NCBI GenBank assembly: GCA_029339195.1 | Contig: JAPTJF010000021.1 | Location: forward strand, 186,001 to 250,000 | DNA from: Micractinium sp. NFX-FRZ | Lineage: Eukaryota; Chlorophyta; Trebouxiophyceae; Chlorellales; Chlorellaceae | Reading direction: 5' to 3' | Length of the DNA stretch: 64,000 nt | Shown here: positions 33,601 to 42,707 of the stretch, piece after piece | Layout: every line of letters starts with the position of its first letter | How positions within the stretch are numbered: the stretch's first letter is position 1 | The notes under the pieces: generated by a model | What the model was told of the DNA's origin: nothing | The model's database searches: none | The model's input: the letters and a program-made list of their open reading frames with translations, nothing else | Position numbers and translations under genes: made by a program

Positions 33601-35270
33601 GCCCCCTGCGGCACACGCACACATGGCAAGGCCATCTGGCTGACTGCGGGCACCCACCCACCCGTGCGCTCCCACCCGGCGCCATGCCGCAGGCCGCACG
33701 CAGCACGGAGATGAGCGACTACCGCCTGTTCCCCTGCCTGCGCGCCACAGCAGACCTGCTCATGATGCCCAAGGAGGTGGGTTGGCTGGGTGGGTGGGTG
33801 GGTGGGCAGGAGGCAAGCAGTGGTCAACAGTATCCCTCTACTTATCTGCTCTTGAAACATACTTGGCCAGGCTGTTGACAAGAGGGGCAGCACCGGGCGT
33901 GCGTGCGCGTGCTGCCAAGGATGCGGGGGTATGGGTGGGCAGGTAGGGGGCAGTCATTAGCCCCTTCTCTCCCTGCCGCCGGAAACAAGGCAAACAACAG
34001 GTAGGGCAGCCCTCTGTCTGTCTTCCCCCTCTGCTTCCTCCATACAAACAGCCCAGCCAACTTTCATATGCGCATGTGTGTGCTGCAGGTGCTGACGGAC
34101 CGCGAGATGCGGCGGGAAGTGGTGCCCGGCCTGCCCCTGCACCGCATCTGCCAGCTGCTGCAGCGCTTTGAGCCGGATGAGTGCGCGCCCGACCCGCTGC
34201 CGCCGGGTGGGTGCCAGCGTGGGGTTGGACACAGGTTTTTTGCTGTGGGTGGGGTGGGTTGTTCCCCGTCGTTCTGGGCTGGTGCCGCTTGATTCCTGAG
34301 GGTGGAGGCGGCATGCGAGCTGTTGTTGGGGTGAATGTAGGTCGCGAGCGGCGGTGCCAGCAGCGATTTCCTTCCGCAGTCTGTGTCTTCCCAGCTCTGC
34401 GCCTGTGTTGCAGCTGCTGCCTCCCTGTTGCTGCCAATGTGTCTTCCCGCCGCCTGTGTCGTAGCTGCTGCCTCCCTGTTGCTGCCCACGTGTGTCCTTC
34501 CTTGTACCTGATGGAGCGCCCTGTTAGAGCTGCTGGTGCAGCACCTTGTCAGGCCTGCTGGGGGCTGACGCAGATACAGCTTGTCGCGCTGCTGGGGCAC
34601 CCCGCTTGGCATTGCCACCCCCAATGGTGCGCTGTTCCCTCCCCAACCCACTCATGCCCCACCCCAAGGTGTGCTGTTCCCTCCCTAACCCAGCCACCCC
34701 CGGCCCCCAACCCCCACATGCATCTGCAGGCCTCTTGGAAGCGCTGCAAAGCGAGAGCCCACGCAGCGACGGCAGCACCCCCTCCCCCACCTACAAATCT
34801 GGGGAGGAGTACCTGCCGCCTGCCGAGGCCGCGCTGCTGGCAGACGGTGCGTGAGCAGGGGCCGGTAGAAGAGTGAGGCAGCAACCAAGGCAGCCCTGCC
34901 AGTGTTCTGGGCCACTCGGGGATGGCCCCATGCAGCGCTCTGCGTGCTGTGCACTCCCGCTTGGCAACACGGACTTTCTGTTGCAACCACGTACGCTTTA
35001 CGCATGTGGCACACATTGATGAGCCATGCTGTGGCATGCTGTGCTGCCTGCCTCGCTGCCTCTGCAGGCGTGACCGAGCCGGTGAGCCTGGAGATGGGGG
35101 AGGAAAGCGAGGATGAGCTGGACTCCCTGGCGGCGGTGCACAGCATGCACAGCAGCTCGCCGGCTGACCTGGCGCCTTATGACAGCGGGGCGGCGGCGGC
35201 TGGCCCGGCAGAGGAGCTGCGCGCCTCGCGCTTTGCGCTGCTGCGGGATCTGTGGTCCGCCACAGGCTGA
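27695..35270 (+). CDS. NT-C2 domain plus DIL-like C-terminal domain protein
   Basis: Likely a membrane- or cytoskeleton-associated adaptor. Fifteen exons give 1195 aa: 27695-27925, 28082-28305, 28555-28682, 28912-29249, 29699-30709, 30855-31039, 31283-31505, 31832-32119, 32502-32659, 32934-33110, 33329-33431, 33693-33776, 34089-34206, 34730-34846 and 35068-35270. The N-terminal 150 residues match the EEIG1/EHBP1 NT-C2 fold (QKFVYAIYVHTLSWP, SLCVTYERG, FLPKELLLAVSRTD, LGKVTLNLSDYA, GKLLLTIG). A long Ser/Ala/Gly-rich linker follows. From about residue 620 the pattern is helical and DIL-like as in myosin V cargo domains (LTYWWSNVLQLRPLFW, LPQLRDLEAWLFAEML, QLIVALLRRLDTLLF, LTFSTGVHLKMAVSRL, RATADLLMMPKEV, HRICQLLQRFEPDE). 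Plant PMI1-type proteins combine NT-C2 with helical C-termini in organelle movement. The start was chosen for its ACCATGG context. Intron 7 has a GC donor. Copies of exons 8 and 9 precede the true ones. Confidence 0.78.
31695..32535 (+). repeat. echo copies of exons 8 and 9 of the NT-C2 gene
   Basis: A CAG acceptor plus exon 8 start is copied at 31707 ahead of the true exon at 31832; the two share GTGC-GCTC and the stretch GACCTCGAGGCCTGG (one mismatch). Exon 9 start (GAGGAGGCGGTGCACCGCTGG) is copied at 32390 ahead of 32502. A further pair of intronic direct repeats lies at about 34395-34495 (shared GCTGCTGCCTCCCTGTTGCT) and at 34625-34690. Confidence 0.82.
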
Positions 35271-35319
35271 GCTGCGCCTTCCAGGCTGAACTGCGCCTTC
35301 CAGGCTGAGCTGCGCCTTC
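35263..35319 (+). repeat. 19-bp triple repeat spanning the NT-C2 gene stop codon
   Basis: Three head-to-tail copies of CAGGCTGAGCTGCGCCTTC at 35263-35281, 35282-35300 and 35301-35319, with one mismatch in the second. The gene's TGA (35268-35270) lies inside the first copy. Confidence 0.92.
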
Positions 35320-36259
35320 ACTTTGCAGCTCTGCCTCGGGGCCCGCGATTTGCTGTGAACACCACTTTCTGCCCAACTGGCCAACCGACTGCTTGCGTGA
35401 CCAGCGCTTAATTGTGGTTTGCGCCTGGTACTTGCCCGTTTTGTGACCTCAAGGGTGGCTGCCGTGAGAACAGTGATCAACACATGTTGCGCTCACGGCA
35501 GGAGCAGCCGCTGAGGCTACCCACCGGCGCACTGATGTGGCCATGCCGTGCCCCAGTGCAAGCAGGATTGTTGCACTTGCGATCGTGCTGCAGCCAGGTT
35601 ACAGCTCCAAAAAAGGAGAAAAGCCAGCCATTTGAATCCATGGTTCCACAAGGGGAGTTGGGAAGAATGCAGGGACACGCGTCGGCGGTACGGTGCATCA
35701 AATGGGGAAGTGGGATGGATGGGGGCGGGGCTGGAAAAGAGCAGTGCTTGGGGGGGGCAGAGTGGCGGCAAAAGAGCTGACTGATGAGTAGGCAGACGGT
35801 CAGAGAATCAGAAGGGACCCGAGGGGAGGCGGAGGGGGCAGGAAACTGAGGGGATGGAGCTGAAGGTTTATGCGTTGTGCTGCGCTGGGGCATAGGGAGA
35901 CCGGGCTGGCTTTCAGCAGCAGGGGCCTGGCTCTGGGTATGCATTGGTGGGTGCAATCAGCGGACAAAGCACGCAGGTAGGGGGGGTGGGACATCGCTCA
36001 GACAGGGCACGCGGGCAGTGGGGGTTGTATATGGAGAGATGAAGAAAGCTCTCGCTCACAAGTGGCAGGTGGGAGGTTCATCGTGTGGAGGGCAGGGTGG
36101 GCAGGCAGCACAGCCAGCTGGCGGGTTGCTACCTGCGTGCTTTGCTGGGCACAGGCGCCGCTTGCTGCCTGCCAGCCTTGGCAAGTGACGCCAGGCCTCG
36201 GCTGCCTTAGGAGCAGGCGCCTAGTGGATAGCCCTGGCACGGTGGCAGGGTTGGGCGCC
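35320..36259. other. convergent intergenic region, about 0.9 kb
   Basis: Between the NT-C2 gene stop (+) and the stop of the small membrane protein (-). It has a G-rich plus strand and a TTACA near 35598 (TGTAA on minus), too far from the small gene to assign firmly. No frame with conserved features on either strand. Confidence 0.4.
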
Positions 36260-37057
36260 TCACATGAAGCGGCCGGGGTTCATGCGCACAGGGGAATCGG
36301 GTGCTGCGTGGCGGGGCAGGGCCAGCAGGTACTCCTTGGTGGCCTCAGCCCAGGCGGGGTCGGTCACCTGCGGGAGGAAACAATGCAGGCAGGCGGGGCC
36401 GGGGGGTGTCAGGGAGGGAAGGGCACGTGTGGTAGGCAGGCAGGGCAGCAGCGGCTTGGCAAGCAAGCAGGATGGGTAACAGCAGGCAGGGAAGGTAGAA
36501 GATCTTTGCGGAGGAAGCTCGTGTTGCGCCAGAAATGGGTGTAGCAATCCGTGCACTGGGGACGGCGGCAGCATGCAGACGGGACATGCCGGCAACGTCG
36601 GGACCACGGACATACGCCGGCAGCGACAGGCGCGCAGGCGGGCAGGAGGAGCGCACCGACTTGGGCAGCTTCTTCTCAGAGCCCAGGGTCATGACGGACC
36701 ACAGGCCATAGGCGGCCACGAAACCGGCGGCCACGCCAGGGATCTGCGGGAAAGCAGTAAATGGCGGGGCAAGTGGAGGGTGGGTGTGTTGGCGGGACGG
36801 AGGGTAGTGTGCAGGCGGCGGGTCAACCTTGCGGCGGTGGGAGGGCGGCCTTTGCCAGCGGCGCGGCACGCGAGCCATGCCCAGGCAGTGTCTTCGGGAA
36901 ACATGGGCGCGTTGCAAGCCCGCCAAAGGCTCATGGCTCCCCGACCCCAGCCGCCACTCGCCAAAGGGCAGCAATTGCTGACTTGCAGGCTCACAAACAT
37001 AGTAACAGCAGCATGCCAGCTCAGTCTCACCAGCTTGCAGGCGGGAGCAGAGGACAT
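36260..37057 (-). CDS. 73-aa single-helix membrane protein, function unknown
   Basis: Three exons (37031-37057, 36657-36743, 36260-36367) join in phase to 73 residues. After nine residues (MSSAPACKL) comes one likely membrane helix, IPGVAAGFVAAYGLWSVMTL, then a charged loop (GSEKKLPKS), an amphipathic stretch (DPAWAEATKEYLLALP) and an end in NPGRFM. Size, helix position and the short acidic-aromatic tail resemble small accessory subunits of mitochondrial inner-membrane complexes, but I cannot name the family, so this is a weak guess. Splice sites are good (GTGAGA, GTGCGC; pyrimidine-CAG acceptors). The short length makes a chance model possible, though three phases agree. Confidence 0.55.
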
Positions 37058-37651
37058 TTTGAGGGTTGGTGGAGGGTGTTGGAGGGTCCGGCCTGGGATG
37101 CAGATAAGTGATGGCAGGAGTGTTCCGGGAGTCTGCAGGGTACAGGCTGGCTACTGCAGGCAGCGCAGGCTGATGAGCCAGGCCTGAGGCGGCGCAGCAT
37201 GAACAGCACGCGACAGTCAGTGGGCCAACGCACAGTTGGAGTTCGGGTTTCGCATTTCGGCACAACTTTTCGGCCCTTCAAAACAAATTTGCGCCCGAAA
37301 CGAAGCGCAGGCATGCAACGAAGCTTTGGGGTTTGGCCCATAAGGTAATCAGCCAGGGTGCAGTAAAAACCCTGGCGCCCCTCCCGGCACCAGGATTATC
37401 CATACATCACAGCATACCATCCAGCACACAATTCCCAACGAAACCCTCGTGCAGCCAGCCATCCCTCCTAACCCTGCCGACTGCTCTGCAGCCAGCACCG
37501 GATGTAGGACGCAGCCTTGCCTGCGCCGCCCTCCGGCTCCCAATGCAACACCTCCTGATGAGGTTCTGTTGACATCACTGTTACACGGAACACACAAAGC
37601 ATTCATAATGAATCGGCGTCAGCTGCTGCCTCGCAACCCAAGTCATCCTGC
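37058..37651. other. intergenic region between the 73-aa gene and truA
   Basis: About 590 bp that must contain the promoter of the 73-aa gene and the 3' end of truA. TTACA at 37581-37585 (TGTAA on minus), about 70 bp past the truA stop, is a good poly(A) signal candidate. Nothing else seen. Confidence 0.5.
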
Positions 37652-39530
37652 TCAGTCATCGTCGGAGGTCAGCACCCAGCTGCCTGCCCCACTGCCGGCG
37701 AGCGCCGCCCCTGCCACCAGTGGCAGATCACTGGCTGCCGGGTATTGAACCTCCTTCAAGCAGAGCCCCTTGGCGTCAGCAACCATCCAGCCTCTGTACG
37801 CATGGCGCTGCACGCCGCTGGCCACCTGGCTGCCTGCTGCCAGCGCTGCCTCTATGGCGTCTGGCCCCAGCAGGCCCGACCCCACCGCCAGCAGGGCGCC
37901 AGTCATGTGCCGAACCTGTGGGGGCCAGAGAGGGTGGGGTGGCAGGGCGAGAGGTAATGAGGGTGGTGGTCGGTAAGGCCGGGGAGAAGGGCAGCGGGTG
38001 GTGGTGGGTGGGGTGGGCCCCTCCATCCCTGCCCCCAGGCAAGCATCAGCGGCGCGACTCGCCAGTGCAATCAAGAAAAGGCGCATTTCATTGCACTGCA
38101 CAGGCGGGCAGAGCCGCGTCAACACTCCGCCCCACGTCGTGTGCAGTGCCCACCTGCTTGTACAGGAAGCCGCTGCCCTCCACTTCGAGCCTGCAGCAGG
38201 TGCCAGCAGGGCGGGCGTGGCGTCAGCCGGGCGGGCGGGGTGTCCACAGGCCAATGAGCTCACAGGGGCGAGGGCAGGCAGGCTGCGCAACAGCAGAGAT
38301 GCAGCAACCATGCCTTGCGCACAACACCAGGCGGTGTGGCGCCCACCCAGCCGTGCCCATGCATCCCCCTGCCGGGTGCCGCCACCCCCACCGCTGCCCC
38401 CATGCACTGCCTTCACAAGGCGTGGTACCATGCCTGCACCCCCGCCCCTGCCCCGCCCACCTGGCGCCTCCCTCAATGGGCAGCAGCTGGTAGCGCACAA
38501 TCGTTTTCACGGGGCTCTTGCGTGCCCCATCCCCGCTGACGTTGGCAAAGTTTGAAAAGTTGTGCGTCCCCTCGAACAGGCGGGCGGCGTCCGACATGGC
38601 GTCGAGGCGCAGCCGCTCGGGGCGGCGCGGGTGGTGGCGGAAGCGGTGGAGGAAGGGGTCAGCAACAGGCTCCAAGTGTAAGTCATAAGTGTAGGTCTTG
38701 CGAAGCGCATAGCGCACGTTGAAATCGGGGGACACCTCCCGCACTGCCACCGCGCGGATGTCGGGCGGCAGATGGGAGTTGAACGCCCGCAGCAGCGCGG
38801 GCGGGGCGGGCGGGCGGCTGCGGGTGAAAAACTGCGCCATCTGCCCCTTGGCGTGCACGCCCGCATCGGTGCGCCCCGCCGCTTGCACTTTGAGTGCCTC
38901 ACGAGGCTCCCCAGTGATCTTGACTAGCGCCTGCTCAAGACGCAGCTGGATGGTGGGCCGCGGCCGTCGGTGGCGCGCCTGCTTGCCGCCTTGGCTGCCA
39001 GCTGGCACAGCAGGTGCCGCCTGCAGCTGCCAGCCCCAGTAGTCCGTGCCATCGTACGCTAGCTGTACTGTGAAGCTGCGCAGCTGCCCTGCCTCTGCCT
39101 CTGCCTCAATGCTGCCCCCTGCCAGAGCATGCCTGTCGCGCTGCTGCTGCTGCTGCTGCTGCGACCCCTGTTGCTGCGCGGCCTCGCCCAAGCCCGGCGG
39201 CTCGCCAGCCACCGTTAGGCCGCCGCCGGCGCTGCTGCCAGCGCCGGCGCCAGCGCTCAGGCGCGCCGCGTGCGCCGGCGCGCGGCGCCCCGCGCCGGCG
39301 CCTCCTCCTCCTCCTCGCCCGCCGCTGCTGCGCCGCCCTGCTGCTGCTGCTGCCCGTCTTCCTGTGCTGCCTGCCCTGCCAGCGCCTTGGAGTTGCGGTT
39401 GATGAAGAGGCTGCCAACCAGGATTGAGGTGGCGCCCACCCACCACTGCAGGCTGGTGCCCTCCCCAAACAGCGCCCGCCCCAGCAGCCCGGTGGCGCTG
39501 ATGTTGACGGTGATGGTGCAAGCCGTGCAT
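37652..39530 (-). CDS. truA: tRNA pseudouridine synthase A
   Basis: Isomerises uridines 38-40 of the tRNA anticodon stem. Exons: 38461 to about 39100 and upstream, 38154-38190 (37 nt), 37652-37915. Visible family motifs: FTVQLAYDGTDYWGWQLQ, TIQLRLEQALVKI, the catalytic loop AAGRTDAGVHAKGQMAQF with its Asp, LPPDIRAVAVREV, FNVRYALRKTYTYDL, GTHNFSNFA, and across the last introns LEVEGSGFLYKQVRHMTGAL. Bacterial-type TruA suggests an organellar enzyme, though no clear transit peptide can be fixed. The start is a problem: the first in-frame ATG upstream of the conserved domain is at 39530, inside the last exon of the TMEM42-like gene read in another frame. The domain itself is certain; the N-terminus is not. 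Confidence 0.88.
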
Positions 39531-40027
39531 GCCAGGGAGGAGTTGTAGCGCAGGCTGCGCGTGAACAGGATGAGCATGAGCGCGTTGCACTGCACGGCAG
39601 GCGGGCAGCGGAACGACCACAGCGGGGCGGGCGTTGGCATGCCATCGGTGGACTGGCATGGAGCAACGCAGGTGTGTGTGTGGGGGGCAAGAATATTGCC
39701 GTGAGGTGGCTAATGCAGGTGTGCATGCGCATGCGGGTCTGCCTGGACTGGGGTGCAGCAAGCAGCACCACGGTGCATCAAGCACCTGCGCTGCGGGCGT
39801 ATCGAGGCAGCACGCATGCAGCGGCCACCCAGTAGAGCAAGCCTGCCCTCATCATGCTGCCATCGCTGCCCACTTACTACTAGCAGCAGCACGTAGCAGG
39901 TGATCTGGGTGGTCTGGTCAATTGGCGTGTTGCCAGCTAGCTTGCCAAAGACGGCCGCGGCCGCGCCGCTGACGCCCGCCACTGCGCACAGCGTCAGGCC
40001 GTACAGGGTGCGCACCCACTCGGACAT
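39257..40027 (-). CDS. TMEM42: TMEM42-like EamA-type four-helix membrane protein
   Basis: Two exons (39878-40027, 39257-39589) with a GTAAGT donor give 160 aa. The pattern is four hydrophobic segments: GLTLCAVAGVSGAAAAVFG, ITCYVLLLV continuing to NALMLILFTRSL, ACTITVNISATGLLGRALFG and WWVGATSILVGSLFI. A conserved block RYNSSLACT sits between helices 2 and 3, as in TMEM42 and half-size drug/metabolite-transporter proteins. The tail after INRNSK is Gln/Glu/Ala/Arg-rich low complexity and ends just where the truA frame takes over. An upstream in-frame ATG at 40147 would add 40 residues. The function of TMEM42 is not established. Confidence 0.75.
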
Positions 40028-40449
40028 GCCCGGTGGATTTCTGGAGTTGGGGTGCCCTGATGGGTTGCGAGAAGTCTGCAGGCTGCGGGCAGGTGGTGCA
40101 ACTTGCAGGGCTGTCGGGAAGGCACATGCCGGCGCGCTGGCTAGCACACATCACGCGACAGACTGCACAGTGCATGGCTGCAATGCACCGGAGCACTGCA
40201 AAGCCGCAGTGCCCTAGCGCACACGAGATCGCGAGTTCCGCACGCTGCACCAGCCCACTGGCTCACCTGAGAACACCGCGGACTCCACAACCAATGTGCC
40301 TGAGTTGAATTGATACACCGCTCATGGCCCCTTGCCAGCTGCACCTGGGCCCTGGACGGCGGCAAGAGGGGCCACCTGTGCCTCTCGCATGTTACAGCGG
40401 TGGTGGTGACCAAGTGGCCAGATCAGAAAAATGAGAAATCAGTGAGAAT
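40028..40449. other. intergenic region upstream of the TMEM42-like gene
   Basis: About 420 bp between the TMEM42-like start and the stop of the next minus-strand gene. TTACA at 40392-40396 (TGTAA on minus) lies about 55 bp past that stop and is a good poly(A) signal. Promoter elements are not recognisable. Confidence 0.45.
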
Positions 40450-42313
40450 CTAAATGTGCTTTGCACCCGCCACACAAGGACTGAGCTGCTCCTGGACGTC
40501 TTCAGCCGCCGCGCTGAGCTGCCGCACGTCAGAGGCGGCGGGCAGCGCTGGCATGTGGCACATACACGCCCGTGCCAGCACTGGCAGACGGCACCTGCAT
40601 TGGACAGTGGCACAACATCACTTCAAGCGTTGCATTCGAGCAAGATGTGTGCACAGTTCACGTGCTGGATAATTGGAGATGGTGGGCTATCGTGCATGAT
40701 GACGCCATCTGCGTCAGCAGGCACAGACATAAAGCTGAGGACCACCCTGGGTCCCCTGAGAGTCCTCAGAGCATACACCCACAACCTAAGCCAGAGTGGA
40801 GCCTTACCAGTGATGCCGTCTTGCGCTCGTTGCGCTGGTTAGAGCCACCCTGCTGGCTGCCACGGAACCAGGGTGCGCGGCTGGGCTCGGAGGAGCGCAG
40901 CTGCAACAGGGGAGGGGTCAGTGCGTTGTGTGCACGTGGGAGGGAAAGCCCCTGATGTAACGAACTGCTGACTCAACGCCCCACGATGCACTCCACGGCC
41001 CAACTTGCCTGGTGGGCCAGGAGGGCCTTCACCTCCTCGGGGGGCAGCTGCGGTGGTTGGGGCAGGGCGAGTGGTAAGTAACCGACTGCGTGTGCGCTGG
41101 CCCTTTCTCACCCCTCATTCCTCAAGCCGCACTGCTCAGTGTGCAGTTCATCAATGATATCTGCTCCCATAGGCACTTGAAGTGTGCACCCACCTGCCCA
41201 TTGACGGCTCCTGTGCCTCCCGCCCAACCGCCACCCACCAGTGATGTACCCCCTGCCCCTGCACCCACCTGCGGCATGACCTTCTTTGAGTGCGCGACGT
41301 GCAGCTTGGAGGACAGCTGCTTCACGCTCTCGGCGCCCAGGCCCGTCTGGCCCTGCATGTTGGTCACGTCGCCCAGCGCGCGGGCGCCAGTGGTGGGTGC
41401 TTCCGCTGGCAGCGGCGCCGCCAGCGCAGTCGCAGCAGAGGCAGCCGGCTTGGCAGTGGGCATGGTCAGTGGCGCGGCATCGCAGTAGACGGACAGTGAG
41501 GGGCAGGGGGCAGCCAGCCGTGGCGGCGGTGATGCGGCGCGTGGCAGCGGCGGCGCTGGCACGGGCTGGCCCACCGCACCGAAGGCAAGAGACCGCACAG
41601 CGCTGGCCGCCGAGCTCTTCTCCGTGTGCGGCACCTGGCCCCACCATGCAGACAGGCCCGCAAGCTCTGCTTCGCTGCTGGCAGCTGCCCCGTTGAGCAG
41701 CGCCTCAATCTCCTCGACACTCATGGGTGCTGCGGGCACGCCGTGCGCCTCGTACACAAGCGCCTCGGGCAGCTCCGGCGGCGGCACCGCCAGGTGCACT
41801 GCCGGGCGCGGGGCCATGGGCGCTGGCGGCAGCTTGTAGTCAACTGCAGGCAAGGGGCAAGGTGGGCACGGTGGGGGCAGGTTGGAGCGCAGGCACAGCA
41901 CGAAGCGCGCTGTGAAAGAGCAGCAGACGCCGACAGGTGGGCTGGCGGGTGCGCGGGTGCGCGCCTGGAAGCAGCAGCACGGGCATGCCGCCAAACTGGG
42001 TGCTCAGGAAGGCCAGCGTGCCGTTGTCGATGCTGGAGAAGCTGCCCTCCTGCGCTTGATACCTGCAGCGATGGATAGGCTCGCCAGATCCCACGTCTCA
42101 CAGGGTGTGTGTGATCAGGCGGCGTGAGTGGGCCTGTCCTGTAGGACCCGCCCAGCCGGTTGCGGGATTGCTGCGGCCTCGGAACGGCTGAACTGCCGGC
42201 AATGCGGTCCCCAAGGAGCGCCGACAGCAGCGCCCAAGGCAGGCGTTCTTCCCATCGCACCGGCCGGCGTACCTGTGCCACCACGAAGGAACCTGCCAGT
42301 TCTGCGCGTCCAT
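40450..42313 (-). CDS. hypothetical 314-aa protein
   Basis: I do not recognise this protein. A phase-consistent model uses exons 42273-42313, 41935-42062, 41269-41843, 41009-41047, 40808-40900 and 40450-40518. It starts MDAQNWQVPSWWHR, continues with SFSSIDNGTLAFLSTQFGGM, then an Ala/Pro-rich middle containing MSVEEIEALLN, and ends with short conserved-looking blocks LPPEEVKALLAHQ, SEPSRAPWFRG and LSAAAEDVQEQLSP. No signal peptide, membrane helix or known catalytic motif. The exon 4 donor is GC (GCAAGT). The exon 2 end is uncertain: a GC donor at 41965 would also keep phase. The two short helical exons at the C-terminus suggest a protein-binding role, but this is only an impression. Confidence 0.5.
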
Positions 42314-42707
42314 GGTGGCTGTTGGGTGTCGAGAGGACAACAATGCAGAGCGGAATGGGGCTGGAAACACCGAATGGCAAGAATGTAACCCCCACCGCGG
42401 CGCCTCGTCAGCAGCGGTCGCATGGGGAAGCGCACGCCGTGCGGCACGGTGTTCCATGGTGGGCATGGCTTTCTGCCGCTGCTCGAGAATGAACTATTGA
42501 TGAATTGCCTGCAAGATGCTGCTAGCCTTCCTGTGGTGCTCTGCTGCTTTCACCTCTGCACGGTGCACCGCAACCACAGCACCCACGTCACGCCGCCAGC
42601 CACCCGTCCCTCTTGGCCAGCCCCTGTGTTCAAGCACGGTCCAAATCGCAGCACAAATTCTTTCAATACACATGGCGAAATGAATATCAATGCATAGTTC
42701 GAATGAA
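42314..42707. other. intergenic region, about 390 bp
   Basis: Between the start of the hypothetical 314-aa gene and the YbeY-HAD stop, both on the minus strand. It must contain the first gene's promoter and the second gene's 3' UTR. I see no TGTAA on the minus strand and no other feature. Confidence 0.35.
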
